Part shown: one piece after another, positions 25,673-38,048 of the stretch | Layout: every line of letters begins with the position of its first letter | Numbering within the stretch: position 1 is the stretch's first letter | Assembly (NCBI GenBank): GCA_002633005.1 | Contig: NMRA01000219.1 | Location: 495,037-559,036 of the forward strand | Length of the DNA: 64,000 bases | DNA from: Phoronis australis | Lineage: Eukaryota; Phoronida; Phoronidae | Direction: 5' to 3' | Translations under genes and position numbers: made by a program | Notes under the pieces: generated by a model | Seen by the model: the letters and a program-made list of their open reading frames with translations, nothing else | What the model was told of the DNA's origin: nothing | The model's database searches: none

Positions 25673-26040
25673 ACGGTGCTCAAAGTATATGTACTGGCAA
25701 TCGTAAACATATTTTTTTCGTAACAGACTACCACTGGAATGAATCAGAATTCACGTTAGCACGACTTAATTCCAAATATTTCTTGGGGGAGGGTTCCTAA
25801 ACCTTCATGGAATGTCTCGTTTTCTATGCGCTCCCAGTTGCCCCTCAATTGGGCTTCTGCGTGCATGTCCTCGGAAGTTAGCCACTAGATTGTCGCATCT
25901 ACTGAGCGAACGTCACCTTTATTGAGAAGTATTTTGCCTCCCGGGAACGTGTCTCAGTCGCCTCAATCTCACTGCATATGTAAAAACCCGGTTTCAAACC
26001 TAATCTCTACAGCATTTTTATTGATAATGGTGTGATATAG

Positions 26041-26114
26041 CGTGCCCGAATTTTGAGAACCAGTTTTCTCCACTAAATAACGGGCGTCAAACTGGTTCTC
26101 AAAATACGGGCACG
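26041..26114. repeat. Hairpin with 26-bp arms
   Basis: CGTGCCCGAATTTTGAGAAC... (26041-26066) pairs with 26089-26114, with one mismatch, around a 22-base loop. The size and near-perfect stem resemble a miRNA-type precursor or a very short MITE. Neither can be decided from one copy. Confidence 0.75.
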
Positions 26115-27803
26115 TTACATCAGACTATTGCCGTCGACCAGTAATCATGCGTTTGAATAAAAGTATAATTTCATAGTAGTAATTTTGTAACGCCTTTGGA
26201 TAAATATAGATTATTGGACACTTCAAAAACATTTCCAGTATTAAAACGCGTTACAATTTCACAGGTGACTCAAATTGATTTAAAAGAACTCTGCAAGTTC
26301 AGCTACAACGATAACTGATGCACAAACTAAGTTGCATCTTGGTTTTAAACCTGACATCGTTGAACAATGTTTTCCGAGCTTTATTTCCTACTCTCTGTGT
26401 TTTCTTCCGTTCAAGTCATCGTGGTTCATCGTTGAGCGCTGAGAGACAGTTTTTGTAAGCGCATCAAGGATCTTAATCATTGACTGGTGATACGTTTTAT
26501 GAAAATTCAAGTCTGCCCGAAGTTCAAGGATATCTGTCAAATCTTTTAGCATTCACTTTTATCGTTGGTCTGGAAACTTTTCTCCGGGAGTTAAAAGGTT
26601 TCGCAAACTAGACGCTGGGATCCATGTCGACATCTAGTTATTGAGTGAATGATGATACTGTTTCATCGATTTGTTACATGGAGATGGCGTGTCGGGTGTT
26701 AATGTCTTCTTTCTGTTGCTCGGTGGTAAAAAAAATATATTTTTCATGACTACGCGCATGATTGTTACAGTAAAGATAAAATTGATTTTCAACACCATTA
26801 GACAAAAGAGAAGTTGGTGTAGTTTGCATTCTGTCATGTATGTACAAACTTAGTGCCAGGAACCTATTCAATAATTGTACGATAGGATTACTAGAGCTCG
26901 TCCAATGTAAACTTGTTCGGTTATAAAAATTTGCATTCATACCTCCATGAAAAACTACTCTTTTACAGACAATCCTGATGCGTGAAAATCTAGTGTGTAA
27001 CTGCTACACAAAGTTGATCTTAATCAGTGGAAAGACGCTAATCACATTCGCTCCGATGGTAACTGTCGTGATCGTGTGTGCCGTCCACGCGCTTACGCAA
27101 AGTATGTCGTTTGAACAAAATTCTATCGAGAGGAATTGGGTGACTCTCACATTTATAGTTGTAGCAAATTTATGAACAACAAACAAAAAGTCCACACAAA
27201 GTTTCCAACGTCAAATGTTATTCGGAATGAGCTCTGTACCCAACTGTTTCCTTTAACTATTGCAGTGTGTCACACTTCGACTACCCCCAGAAAAAAATAA
27301 ATTCATTAGAATCACTCAAGCACAGAGAAATAAAAGAAAAACATAAAAACACAAGACAAAAAAATAAAAGTGCAAGATACAGATAACATAAAAAGCCAAA
27401 GACTTATTTCCATACGGTCCGTGGTAAGGAACTACTAATACTCTATCATGTAGGATGCCTGCCGGCCCGAGCAGGCAATATACGCACATTCTCTTCAGCG
27501 TCATTAATAGATCATAAAAGCCACATGAATTTTAATGGGATTAAATATCAATCGATAATCCGACTTCAGCGGCGCGCAAACTGAGTGAGAGCGATGGCAA
27601 TTCAGTCAGCTGTACACTTTTTGGGACAGTGATCAAATTGATTTTTACTTAGAAATCAATTGGTAATACTTTCCGTCACCTTTCAACGTGAAGTTGTGTG
27701 TTTATTCCAGGTATAAAGGACGCTATCGTGAAGGGCTGTAACTACGGTCAATGAAACAATGGCGCTGGCGGATTAGTGTGGAAAGCCGACTGCGCTCGAT
27801 AGA

Positions 27804-30232
27804 ATGGGGGCTTCTTCGAGTTGCACTGTTACGTCGAAAGCCTCGCCCGGCATCACAAAGACAGAAAGCCAGGTAGATTTAATAAAACGAAAATATATAT
27901 TTTGATTAAGGGTTTTCCTCAGCTAATGTGAACATGAAAACTGACTCCATGGACTTCGTTATCTGGGCCCGCTGAGTTTCAATTTTTCCGCTCGAAATCT
28001 AATTTGAAATTGTTTTGGTATTTTCCGTTCTAAATCTTAACGAACTCAACACTGTTGTCTATTACACTGTGTTCGAGTACATTATGGTTTACGTGGATAA
28101 CTGTCTAATCCTAGATTGCACTTGATGACTCCAGAATTAAGACTGTAAGTTCCAGTCGGAACTCGAAATCTCGAGTTTTTACCCGAGTTCGTGGTTTGAT
28201 CGTGGACTTGAAATTCATATGCATAAACCATAACATACTGTTAGCAAAAAGTAGAACTAGAAATATTAAAAATAATTTCCTGTTCTGTTTCGTCTAGAAG
28301 TATTATATACCGGGCCCAGCACTCAGCACAGAAGAAGAGTAGTTGCCACTTTGTTGGCGGGACTGCCCGCCTTTTGACACACGGTTTTCATGAGAAATTC
28401 GCTACCCGACATCAGGTTTTTCAAGTGATGCCCCTCCCCCACGAGTCATTTAGTACTGAATAGCGGGCAATCGTACATAACAATACACCTGACAGTTCTC
28501 CACAGGAGTATGACTGCTTGCGCGTGGAGCTGGCGATCTTTCAGTGACTTGAAAGTTATAGTTTACGAGAATAGATCAGTATGGCAAGTGTATACATGTG
28601 TACAATGTCATTTATTTACAATTTCATGAAGTTTCATGACCCACTGACACGACAAAACCACTATAAAATATTTGTTAAAACCCAGCATATTTTCCAATAG
28701 GCCGACTGCCGGACCATGTTCGTTTCTTTGTTACCAAACTATATTACTTGTTAAAACTGTAGTGAAGGAGGACTGGAGTATTCTAGCCACCAAAGATTGT
28801 ATTTTCATTTATTATAAATAAGTGCTATTGATTTTCGCAAATCAGCTAAACTCTTGTCTCAGCTTGTTTTCATTTAATAGACACAGCGGAAAATTGTTGC
28901 ACTGCTGATTACGAGTTACAACATGTATCGGCAATTAACGTAGGTTCGACTCGTACTCATTGAATCCCTCGTCAAGACTAATGATTTAATGAGCACCTGA
29001 ATTATGCTGTCTCGTTTGTCAGTGGTGATAACAGAACATAAAACCGTATCATTAGCTCCCAATCGAAAGTGTGGAAATTCTTTCTAGTCACTGAAGTCAA
29101 ACATGTTCACGCACTTCACTTCGAAGGAGTGTAGGGTTTCTCGCGAATTCACGTCCGCTTTCGGAGTTGCGGTTTTTCAGTTTTGAACAGCTACTTATTA
29201 AACCCGGCGAGCTTCCTGTCACAAAAACGTTTTGATTTTAGCCACTTGACGTAATGAAGTTGGTCTCAAACTGTTCCTTAGGCAACATAGACGACGAAAA
29301 AAGATTGAATGAATAAGTTTATTTTCTGCACAGACGAAAATTGGCCAACCTAACCTTTCCGGCGGATTTTCTCGTCAACACCCATTCTAAAACTAATCTC
29401 AGTGTATCATGAAATAATTCATCGACGACAAAAAATGCTTTTTTCAAATCTAATAGGCTACGGTAGTATAACGGGTATTTCAAAACACGAATCACGGAAT
29501 TCATTGTGATTCACTAACGAGTTGTGAAATAAATATCTAATTCTTCATTTATTTCGGAAATAAACATTTGCCAAAATTGCATTTTTTCTATTTTCCAACT
29601 GTATCTTTTGCAACAACTGATGATAGTTCAACAGATGTTGTTTATGAATGCGCCTCAGGGCACGTTATGCAAACATCAGAATGAATTCTTTGTATATTCT
29701 CATTTTAGTAGAGTGCCCATACTGGTTTTGTTGCGTTTTCAATTCCCTTTTCATCTCTTAGGATTCCCTTTATGCTCAGCCTGAAGCAATGGACAACATC
29801 ATGGGAATAGACATCGACAGGAGTTCGCCACAATTCCAAGAAACATTAAAGTTGACAACGGAGCTCATTATTCAATACAGGGATGCGATATATCCGTTGC
29901 TCAAACTGCCTTTAGACATGTTCGCTGATTCGCGTTATCTCGAATTTCGAGAGATTTGTGGCGAGATTCACAATGACCTAGTTTTTGAAGAAAAGGATAC
30001 GCCCAATGAAAAATTTCAAGACGATTTGGATATGAAAGTAAAGGATTCTATTTCCTCCCTTGCCAAACACTACACAACGATGTCGTTGAATGTCAACCAG
30101 GCAGTCACTATGCACTTTGAGGATTATTATGATGACACGCTGAAAGTGATTATAACAGATATTGAACGGAAGCAATTTTGGCGTAAGGAGCACCGACAAC
30201 CGAAGATACAGACATTATTGTTACCACTTTGA
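27804..30232 (+). CDS. Hypothetical gene with acylation-type first exon (MGASSSC)
   Basis: Candidate exon 1, 27804-27872, encodes 23 residues beginning MGASSSC, a fitting N-myristoylation signal (Gly2, Ser6) with Cys7 available for palmitoylation, and ends in phase 0 at CAG/GTAGAT. The next good acceptor (CATCTCTTAG) opens exon 29762-30232, phase 0, with 156 codons and a stop. Its protein is mainly helical-looking, starts DSLYAQPEAMDNIMG and is rich in Asp, Glu and Lys. I do not recognise it. A faint likeness to a CYP4-type P450 segment (AMxxIMGIDI, later FxxICxxIH) does not continue downstream. An internal donor (TGGC/GTAAGG at 30182) could shorten this exon. The two exons are linked only by phase and proximity. 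Exon 1 could instead be an alternative start of GST-C, whose second exon also begins in phase 0. Confidence 0.35.
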
Positions 30233-30812
30233 ATTGTCTGGACGAATCCTAGATCTTAATGCGTAACACGAACACGTCAGTAATAGTTTTAAAAGGATGT
30301 CACCGTGAGTCCGTGAAACAGGATCTAAAGAGTTGATATGTTACGAAAAGATAATTTACTGGAGTAATCTGCACACGGTGAAGGTCTTTTCTAGAAAGCA
30401 ATACACTAATTTACGTATTTTGCGGACGTATCTTTTAGAACTGGGGTCTGTTTCCGTGAAAGTAGCTAAAGGTTAAGTAGGCCCTTATTGACTTGTCTGT
30501 TTATTTAATCCAACGTACACAAAACTATAGATTTTAACTCAGTAAAAGTGAATACTTTCTGAAGGTAGAACGCCTGTAGAAATTGATTTTTGACTTTAAT
30601 TCAGTCACTTTTGAGATATGGTGTTCCGAAAAGTGCCAAATGTGTACAATTTTCGAGGGTCCAACATAACCTTAAGACAGATATTGGTCTGGGCTGCACG
30701 TCACCTATTGGCTACTTCACAAAAAGATTTAACGAAGTAACTATGAGCGCATCACAGTTTACAAAATAATTTGCCGAAGTTATCTCAGTAACTATCAGTT
30801 TTGTGCATATTT

Positions 30813-31869
30813 TCAGCCTTTAGACATTTGCACAAGCGAGTTTTAATCATTTTTGAGAAACAGTTGGGTGGAGTGTAAGGCCAAATCACTTTTCACGAAA
30901 CAGACTTCTGACCTGTTACAAAGATGGTGAAGCTTCCGGGATTTGGGAAGTTGTTAATTACGTTCCCCCCATCTTCCATTTGATTGGATGATGGGATTCC
31001 CGCCATTTCCCAGTCGGTTGACGCAAGACACTCGCAAAATAGCAGAATCACGCAAATCGTTACCAGATATCGCCATGCATTACTAGCGACGCACGTGATC
31101 TTACTAGCTTTGCCCTCAAGAGTTTTGCATCTACGGAACGCGCCCTAGAATGTGTTGCTAGGCTATTGGAGTACTGCATCGCGCTATCGTTGTAACTGTG
31201 CAAAATCAACTGTCGTTGGACGGTCTCCATACTGTTGACACCACAGAAATGCATCCACAAAGACGAGTATGCCTGGATGCTATTAGTCTCTTCGCGCTTT
31301 TTTATCTTACACGAAGCAGTGTCACAGTAACATCGATGAANTCAGCCTTTAGACATTTGCACAAGCGAGGTTTAATCATTTTTGAGAAACAGTTGTGTGG
31401 AGTGTAAGGCCAAATCACTTTTCACGAAACAGACTTCTGACCTGTTACAAAGATGGTGAAACTTCTGGGATTTGGGAAGTTGTTAATTACATTCCTCCCA
31501 TCTTCCATTTGATTGGATGATGGGATTCCCGCCATTTCCCAGTCGGTTGACGCAAGACACTCGCAAAATAGCAGAATCACGCAAATCGTTACCAGATATC
31601 GCCATGCATTACTAGCGACGCACGTGATCTTACTAGCTTTGCCCTCAAGAGTTTTGCATCTACGGAACGCGCCCTAGAATGTGTTGCTAGGCTATTGGAG
31701 TACTGCATCGCGCTATCGTTGTAACTGTGCAAAATCAACTGTCGTTGGACGGTCTCCATACTGTTGACACCACAGAAATGCATCCACAAAGACGAGTATG
31801 CCTGGATGCTATTAGTCTCTTCGCGCTTTTTTATCTTACACGAAGCAGTGTCACAGTAACATCGATGAA
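30813..31869. repeat. 528-bp near-identical duplication across a single N
   Basis: Bases 30813-31340 and 31342-31869 are almost identical, beginning TCAGCCTTTAGACATTTGC and ending CATCGATGAA, with only the N at 31341 between them. The sequence resumes cleanly after the second copy. This is the signature of unmerged overlapping contigs or haplotypes. Confidence 0.8.
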
Positions 31870-32854
31870 GTTTTCTAACATTCTGCGATTCATACCTTAC
31901 TTCTTCATCACATTCATTTATTCACGATATTCATTGCCCACATAACTACATAACTGTAGCGGATTAGGGTAAATAGTTCAGTGCAGTCCTGTAAAACATT
32001 GAAATATGCGTGAATACAACCGTTTGTATGCTGTTAACTCTTTCCTCAGAGCGCAATTTACGAACGTCTCTATATAAATGGTGTCGGGTTGAAAAGTGTT
32101 AATTCGTCATTAGGTCAGAGTGTTATGACGTCATCGATGACACAAGACGCAGGGGAGATTAAGTGGGTGTTTTCTATTGTCCATGTTCAAACTAAACAAA
32201 CGAAAAACAAGCACGCATTATTGTGTCACTAGGTAAGACATAAACACATAGACTGAGATTAAAAGCATACCGGCTGCCGGGAATCTTTCGCGTGATTATC
32301 TGTTCAGTTATTGCTATAGCTTTGATAGTATTGTGTTGGGCTAAGATACGGTAAAAGTTTGACCAATAGAGTATTGATGGGCTTCCGGTTAGACTGGACA
32401 GCGTTCGGTAAACCGCACGACATAAGCTTACACCTGCGTTGAAAAACGTTAGGCAATGGAGCGAAAACAATAAAATCAATCCCACGCTCTAGCCTGACGC
32501 CATTTTGCTAGGAAAGGCTATTTTAAACTACCTGGCATACTTGCGAAGCAATCTACTCTAATTCGCGAGATTTTGCGGGATTTTCCCTTTCTTGCGATAA
32601 ATTAGGTCGACAGAAACCTCCTCCTGACGAAAGTTGAAAGGTATCGTTTGTTAATGAAATTTCTACCATTAATAAAGCGTTTCGTAGACACATCTTTGAG
32701 AGAGATAAAACGCGAATAACAATCTCTTCTGAAATGGTCATAAAATATAGAGTATTTTGTCAGAATTTTGTGATGCACTAACTTTTCTAGTCTGCGTTTC
32801 AACGCTCGACGGTAAGAGTGAGTGGGCCCAAAGGCACAAACGTCCGACTTGAAA

Positions 32855-32884
32855 ATGCTTGAACATGGGCTGTGTACGCAGTAA
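32855..32884 (+). promoter_or_regulatory. Upstream ORF overlapping the GST-C start
   Basis: An ATG at 32855 opens a nine-codon frame that ends in TAA at 32882-32884, out of frame with and spanning the GST-C start codon at 32865. The main ATG has the better context (A at -3, G at +4). If the transcript includes this position, the short frame could dampen GST-C translation. Confidence 0.4.
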
Positions 32885-35800
32885 ACAACCTGAAGCGAAA
32901 TACCAACCAGACAAGACAGATGTGAGACCATGTACAGCACACCATATTTCAGTATCAAGCGAATTCTGTCCTGTAAGTGCGATTTCTTCATTAGATACGT
33001 GCAGTTATGAAGTAACTGACACTTTTTTTACTTGTGCCTTCCTCGCTGCAGCGAATCTCGACAGCACCGGGTCCCGTCTCGTATCCACATCGCATCTCTA
33101 ATTTCATAACTTGTTCAGAGAATTGTTCACGGCGGCGGGTTAAAAATTCTCGAGATCTCTGAGGGAACCTGAACTTTGTCGAGGCGGGGTAGGTGAAAAA
33201 ATGGACACGATTGGGAAGAGACAGCTTAAATTACCAGGGCCCCAAGACTCCTTACAGCCTAGAGCTCCGTGATATCTTAATCCAGCGCTTGCCCTTGGAT
33301 TATTCGCATTTAGGGCCATGTCGATAAAGTGGATCACTTTCATATATTTTCTTCGAAGACAAATTGGGGACACGGTGTAGCCAGAAATCCTATAACTTTT
33401 AGAAGAAAACCACATACAGCAGTGTCTTGTTGTGATGGCGGCTATCTAGTTTAATTAGGAAAATTTCCGTAGGGTAGATGATGGGGACAGTATTCCCACA
33501 CAATAGAGGCACATATCTTAAAGACACTTGTTCCCTTATTTTGACAGAAAGATATCACTAAAATAGGAATATCCTGGATGTATTTGTGTTTTAAATAAAC
33601 TGTCAGTTAAAATTGGCAAATTATATAATGTGAAAATTCAGAGGTGGCCATTTTGTTGACCACTAGAAAAATTAGTTTGAAAATTCTGAATTCAATTCTG
33701 GTCATTGCGAAAATATTTGATGACATGTTGGAAAAACATCATTTGAGAACAAGTTTAACTGAAAAGAAGTGGAAAAAGTATGGTTGTCTAATATTCATTC
33801 GGCTGTTGTCCCCAAATACTGGGTTTCATTAGCTGGCAATGGAACTTGGAATTCTATCAAGACTTTAGGGAACTCTTTTTGTCTTTAGTCTTGATCTGAA
33901 TTTAGACAATTGGCAAATTGTTAGGTCCATCATTCAAGAGTTGTAAGGTAACGCATGGAAACATTACCAGTCGCATAGATTTCACGAAATGAAACCAGAC
34001 CCCAGTTGTTTTAATTAAAGTTTAAACTTAATGGACATTCCTACGGTTAGAGCATTGTGGGATATAGATGTTCCTCGCCACCTGTTGGCTGGAAATCACA
34101 GTGGGTGAAGATTCCTTCGTTTCTCTGATTGGTGCCATTAAGAAACGCTTTATCTTCCCTGGTTTCATTTTGCTGGTAACAGCGATGTCTCACAATCCAT
34201 TTCAGATTTCCCACACACCTCTACCGTGAAAATGTCAATGTCATACTCGTCCTTGCCTTTACCTGTTTTATGGTTTTATGCAATTAATAACTTTAGGTGC
34301 GTTACGATACTTTTTATGAAACTTTAATCCATTACTGTTCATTCGAAAAATTTCATACTCTCATTTTGCATTCACGACTTGCATGAATGTATTGCTTCCA
34401 AGGAATGTTCATTTATTGCTCACCATAAGATCGCCAGCATCTCCTGCCATGTATTTGTACATTTAGTTCCAAGGTGACAAAAAACTCGACATATACCTGC
34501 ACGTACTGAGTTCGTCCTGCAGAGCCGTTATGATGACCTGTGCTGCGATTGAGTTGAAATACCAGGCCAAGATTATTGACTTGTTTAAAGGAGACCACCT
34601 GACGCCAGAATTTGTCAAGGTATTCCCAGCAATATGAAATTAATAACGAACGCTACCGGAAATGAAATCTCAACCATTCAGCTTTTTCCGAGAGCACTAT
34701 TTTCTCGAAGTAACCCTAAGTTCAATGTCGTAAGCGCTCTGCGCGCTACATTTACGGACATTTAGTTTTACTGCATCCTGATCTAATGGAAAGAACAAGG
34801 CAAAGTTGTTAACCGATTTACAATTTCATTTAAGTGGCGAGCAACCGAAAGTGAAGATGGTTATGTGTATGGGGTTTAAAGTTAGTGGTGAATTGNNNNN
34901 NNNNNNNNNNNNNNNNNCGGACAAACACGGCACCGAAGGAGTTTTTTCGCAATAAATAGGAGGACGTGACCCGTTAACACTCGCTGCCTCCTCCTTGTGG
35001 CTAGACCAGTGGTTATGCAGAAACATTCTGTAAACATCAATATCAAATTAAAGCAACAATTTCAGATTAACCAAATAAACCAGAAATGATTGACAATTAA
35101 GACTAAGAATGTAATTAAAGCAACTTTAAGTATCAATGTTCACGTGATCGTTAAGTAAGAGATTAGAACATTGTTTCGAAACGTCGCCATGACTGATAAT
35201 GAAAATATAAGTGCAAAGTTTGGTAATTCACAGTGAATTGTTTGTATGAGCTAGACAAAATAAAACGTCACATATATGGGAAATTGTATGGGGCCTGGTC
35301 GTTTTCAACTGTGTAGATTCGTGCTTATTCATTACAAATATTGATCGACTTAATGGGATAGATTCGCTGTATTGCCAAACTCATTTCACTCACGCATTGC
35401 TCGCAATAACAAGAATTGATTTAGACGTTATTGCTGTGAGAATTCATAAAACATTATGTTGCATAGAAAAGGTGCATTGTCTCTTGATGTGTATGTCAAT
35501 GCTCATTGCATGCACACCCGCACTACTAAAAGTTGCACTGACACGTCACACCTGGACAAAAGTCTTCATCGTGCGCCTGCAACTCATAATCACTTGATTC
35601 TATGCTTACATAATAACAATGATATTAATAATAAACGGTTTCAGCAATTCCTAGGGGTGGAATGATGTACAATTTTAGGAATTCGATTCGATTCTCCTTA
35701 GAGGAAATTCCATTGTTGTCGATTCGATTCTTCAATTGCCTGTCAAATTAATTCATTATTTCTCAAATCTAAGTAGATAACTTACCACTGCTACCAATTT

Positions 35801-37800
35801 TGCTGATAAAATTCTCCCAAACGAAAGATCCTGGGCTGTTCAATTATTCAATATTTAAATTACGCCCTTTAATAGATGCAACAGTCGCACACTTAACGGC
35901 AAAAATATTGGAACTAAGGATCAAATCGAAATGGACCTTTGAGTCGGCCGGCGTATCGGTATCGAAACTGGTCACTCCCGCAATGCGAATCGATTATGCT
36001 CGATTAACCGTCACACCCTTAGTTCGGCGTTGTTAAGGAAAGTTAGATATTGCTGACCAATGGCTTCTGTGTAGATGTGTAGTTTGTAGATAATTTGGTT
36101 CAGTTCGTCATGTTTAGATGAACCCGTGTCATACAATTCCTCTGGTGGACGATAATGGCTTTATTTTGTGGCAAAGGTAAGAAATTACATTGAAAGTCTC
36201 TCTCTTGCGGCAAATGAGGATCACCTTCGTTCCAGTACATTCAACTTATCCAAAGTCGTTATAAACAATGTTCTAACGTCTAAAGACAACTTTTTCACAA
36301 ACAGTTTACCTTAAATGCGTGGAATATCCGACTTTCGAAATAACCGCGCCGTTTTGAAATTCACTTTCTCGTCAGACGGCTCATCAGGGTAGAGTTCAAT
36401 AAAGCTAGAACCTCGATAGAAATGCACAATTACGCGCGAGATTACGCGAGATACTGCTAATGAGCTCTACCCCGGTGGGCTGGCGTTCAGCGATACCTAC
36501 AAATCCCATGAGAAGTTTCAACTCATTGGTATAAACGGCGTTTCAACATCTTTCCTGCTATCATGATGACCGAAGTACGGTAGAGGGATCACATTAATCA
36601 TGGACATTTTAGTATGCATATTTGTTTCTTTGCCTTGGACAATGTCTACATGCACTCAGTCGCCCGTTGACAGAACTCACTGACATGAGAAATTACGAAA
36701 GGCTGGCCTTGAAGCTGGATAGAGTCAATATATCTCGTGTATTCAACGAATCTCGTGAAAAATACCTAGAACTGAGAAGGCGAGGGTTTATTGCACTTTT
36801 TACTGAAAATAAGTCATTAAACCCCGCTTTGTTCGAAAAAGAGATAAATGGCACGATATGGGGTATTGTTGGAAAAAGACGCCCTTTGAGCCCTGAATCC
36901 GCTGAAGTTGTTTCTCTTTTCGCGTAGCCGAGCAATCATGGTGTACATCATGCGAAAGTACGCGCCAGAGAGCGCCATCTATCCGATGGATCTTGAGCAG
37001 AGATCTTCGGTGGACATGTGGTTGTATTATGATGTAGGAACTCTCTACAAAACAATCAGTGATTTTGTGGTGAGCATTATCATTTTTGGCCGAGTGTCGG
37101 CTAGTTTCACCACAATTGTACAAAAGTGAGTACTTGAAGTAACTTGTATTGTTGGAATCTGTTTGCTTGTGACAAGGTCTCTTCGATACATTTATATTGT
37201 CAAACTTCATTTACCGTCAAATTTCCAAATTCTAAACGTTTTGCCCTGTGTACGAGTCCTGGATAAGTTTGCAGACAATTGTGACCCTCTTGTGTCATTA
37301 GATGTAATTTCAAACGTCTTGTGTTGATTTTGCTTTCACAGTATCCCCAGTGGTTGCGAGGCTTGGCACCTGAAAACTACCAAGCTAAATTGGTGGAAGG
37401 ATGTCTCTCACTCATGGACACGTGTCTCCAGAATAAAACGTACCTCGTCGGCGAAACTCTTACTCTTGCCGACATCAGTACGTCCAGTTCGATATCATTT
37501 CTCCTCGTCCTGGAGGACTTTGATCTCCGAAAGTGGCGACATCTTTCGGTGTGGTGGGAAAGAATCAAGGCCCTGCCGTACTTCGATCGGGTCTACCGCA
37601 AGTTTTTCGCGTTTAGAAAAGCCAGACCACCACTACCTAAAGCCAAAAAAATATCACGAACGTCAATTGAAAAGGAGGTAATTTCCTCCAAAGTATCCAT
37701 CGTCGGATCTGTAGCTGAAGAACTAATTAAAACGGACACCAAGAACGCTCCCAGCTCGTCTGTGGGGATGTCCGAAAGCGTAGGATCAGACCCGGTGTAG
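32865..37800 (+). CDS. GST-C: acylation-motif glutathione S-transferase with C-terminal tail
   Basis: Exons 32865-32972, 34467-34619, 36118-36176, 36928-37069 and 37342-37800 join in frame to 306 residues. Exon 1 (36 residues) is absent from GST-B. It starts MGCVRSK, close to the Src-family dual acylation signal: Gly2 for myristate, Cys3 for palmitate, Ser6 and Lys7. Exon 2 begins the GST fold (KLDIYLHVLSSSCRAV, active-site Ser region). The glutathione loop reads IPLVDDNGF and the usual Glu-Ser pair is Gln-Ser, followed by RAIM. The helical domain has VGETLTLADIS. After about residue 245 an extra tail of roughly 60 residues, basic then Ser-rich, with RPPLPK and ending SDPV, extends past the normal GST end. 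Likely role: membrane-tethered GST. Activity is inferred. Intron 2 contains a 22-N gap, and the first intron is long. Confidence 0.88.
34896..34917. other. Assembly gap (22 N)
   Basis: A run of N in the intron between GST-C exons 34467-34619 and 36118-36176. No coding sequence seems to be lost, since the exon phases match across it. Confidence 0.95.
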
Positions 37801-38048
37801 CGACGTCTGTAACCTAAATTCATAAATTGAAAACAGCAAAGGAAAGATATAAAATGCTTGTCGATCAAACATGTGAGGTTATTTTGAAGCAAAATTGTGT
37901 ATGAATTATTTACGGCTGCGCGTAGTGACGTCTAAAACCTGTATTCAAAGGGGGAAAACGGTTATAAGTTAAGATGTAAAATGCTTGTCGTCCGTACTAT
38001 ATAAGGTTATTTTGAATAGAAAAGCAGTATCTGAATTATTCACGACTA
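37795..38048. repeat. Diverged tandem duplication starting at the GST-C stop codon
   Basis: The first unit, 37795-37919, begins GTGTAGCGACGTCTGTAACC, where TAG is the GST-C stop. The second, 37920 to about 38048, begins GCGTAGTGACGTCTAAAACC. Both contain AAAATGCTTGTCG and GAGGTTATTTTGAA-type blocks at a 125-bp offset. The 3' UTR thus holds two related copies. No canonical AATAAA follows closely. Confidence 0.75.

Larger units (their letters stand above)
12255..27803. other. Gene-poor interval with mobile-element debris
   Basis: No confident gene is visible over about 15 kb. The interval holds a short interspersed repeat (14140-14271), a perfect hairpin (17773-17826), trinucleotide repeats (18122-18265), an artefactual duplication (19299-19515), a LINE fragment (21120-21720), a THAP element (23925-24598), a minisatellite (25288-25672) and a second hairpin (26041-26114). 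The remaining open frames are short and unrecognised. Confidence 0.6.

Noticed and set aside
29762-30232. Cytochrome P450 (CYP4) exon
   Set aside because: Only scattered similarity in the first half, none to the later CYP4 helices, and no heme-binding exon nearby.
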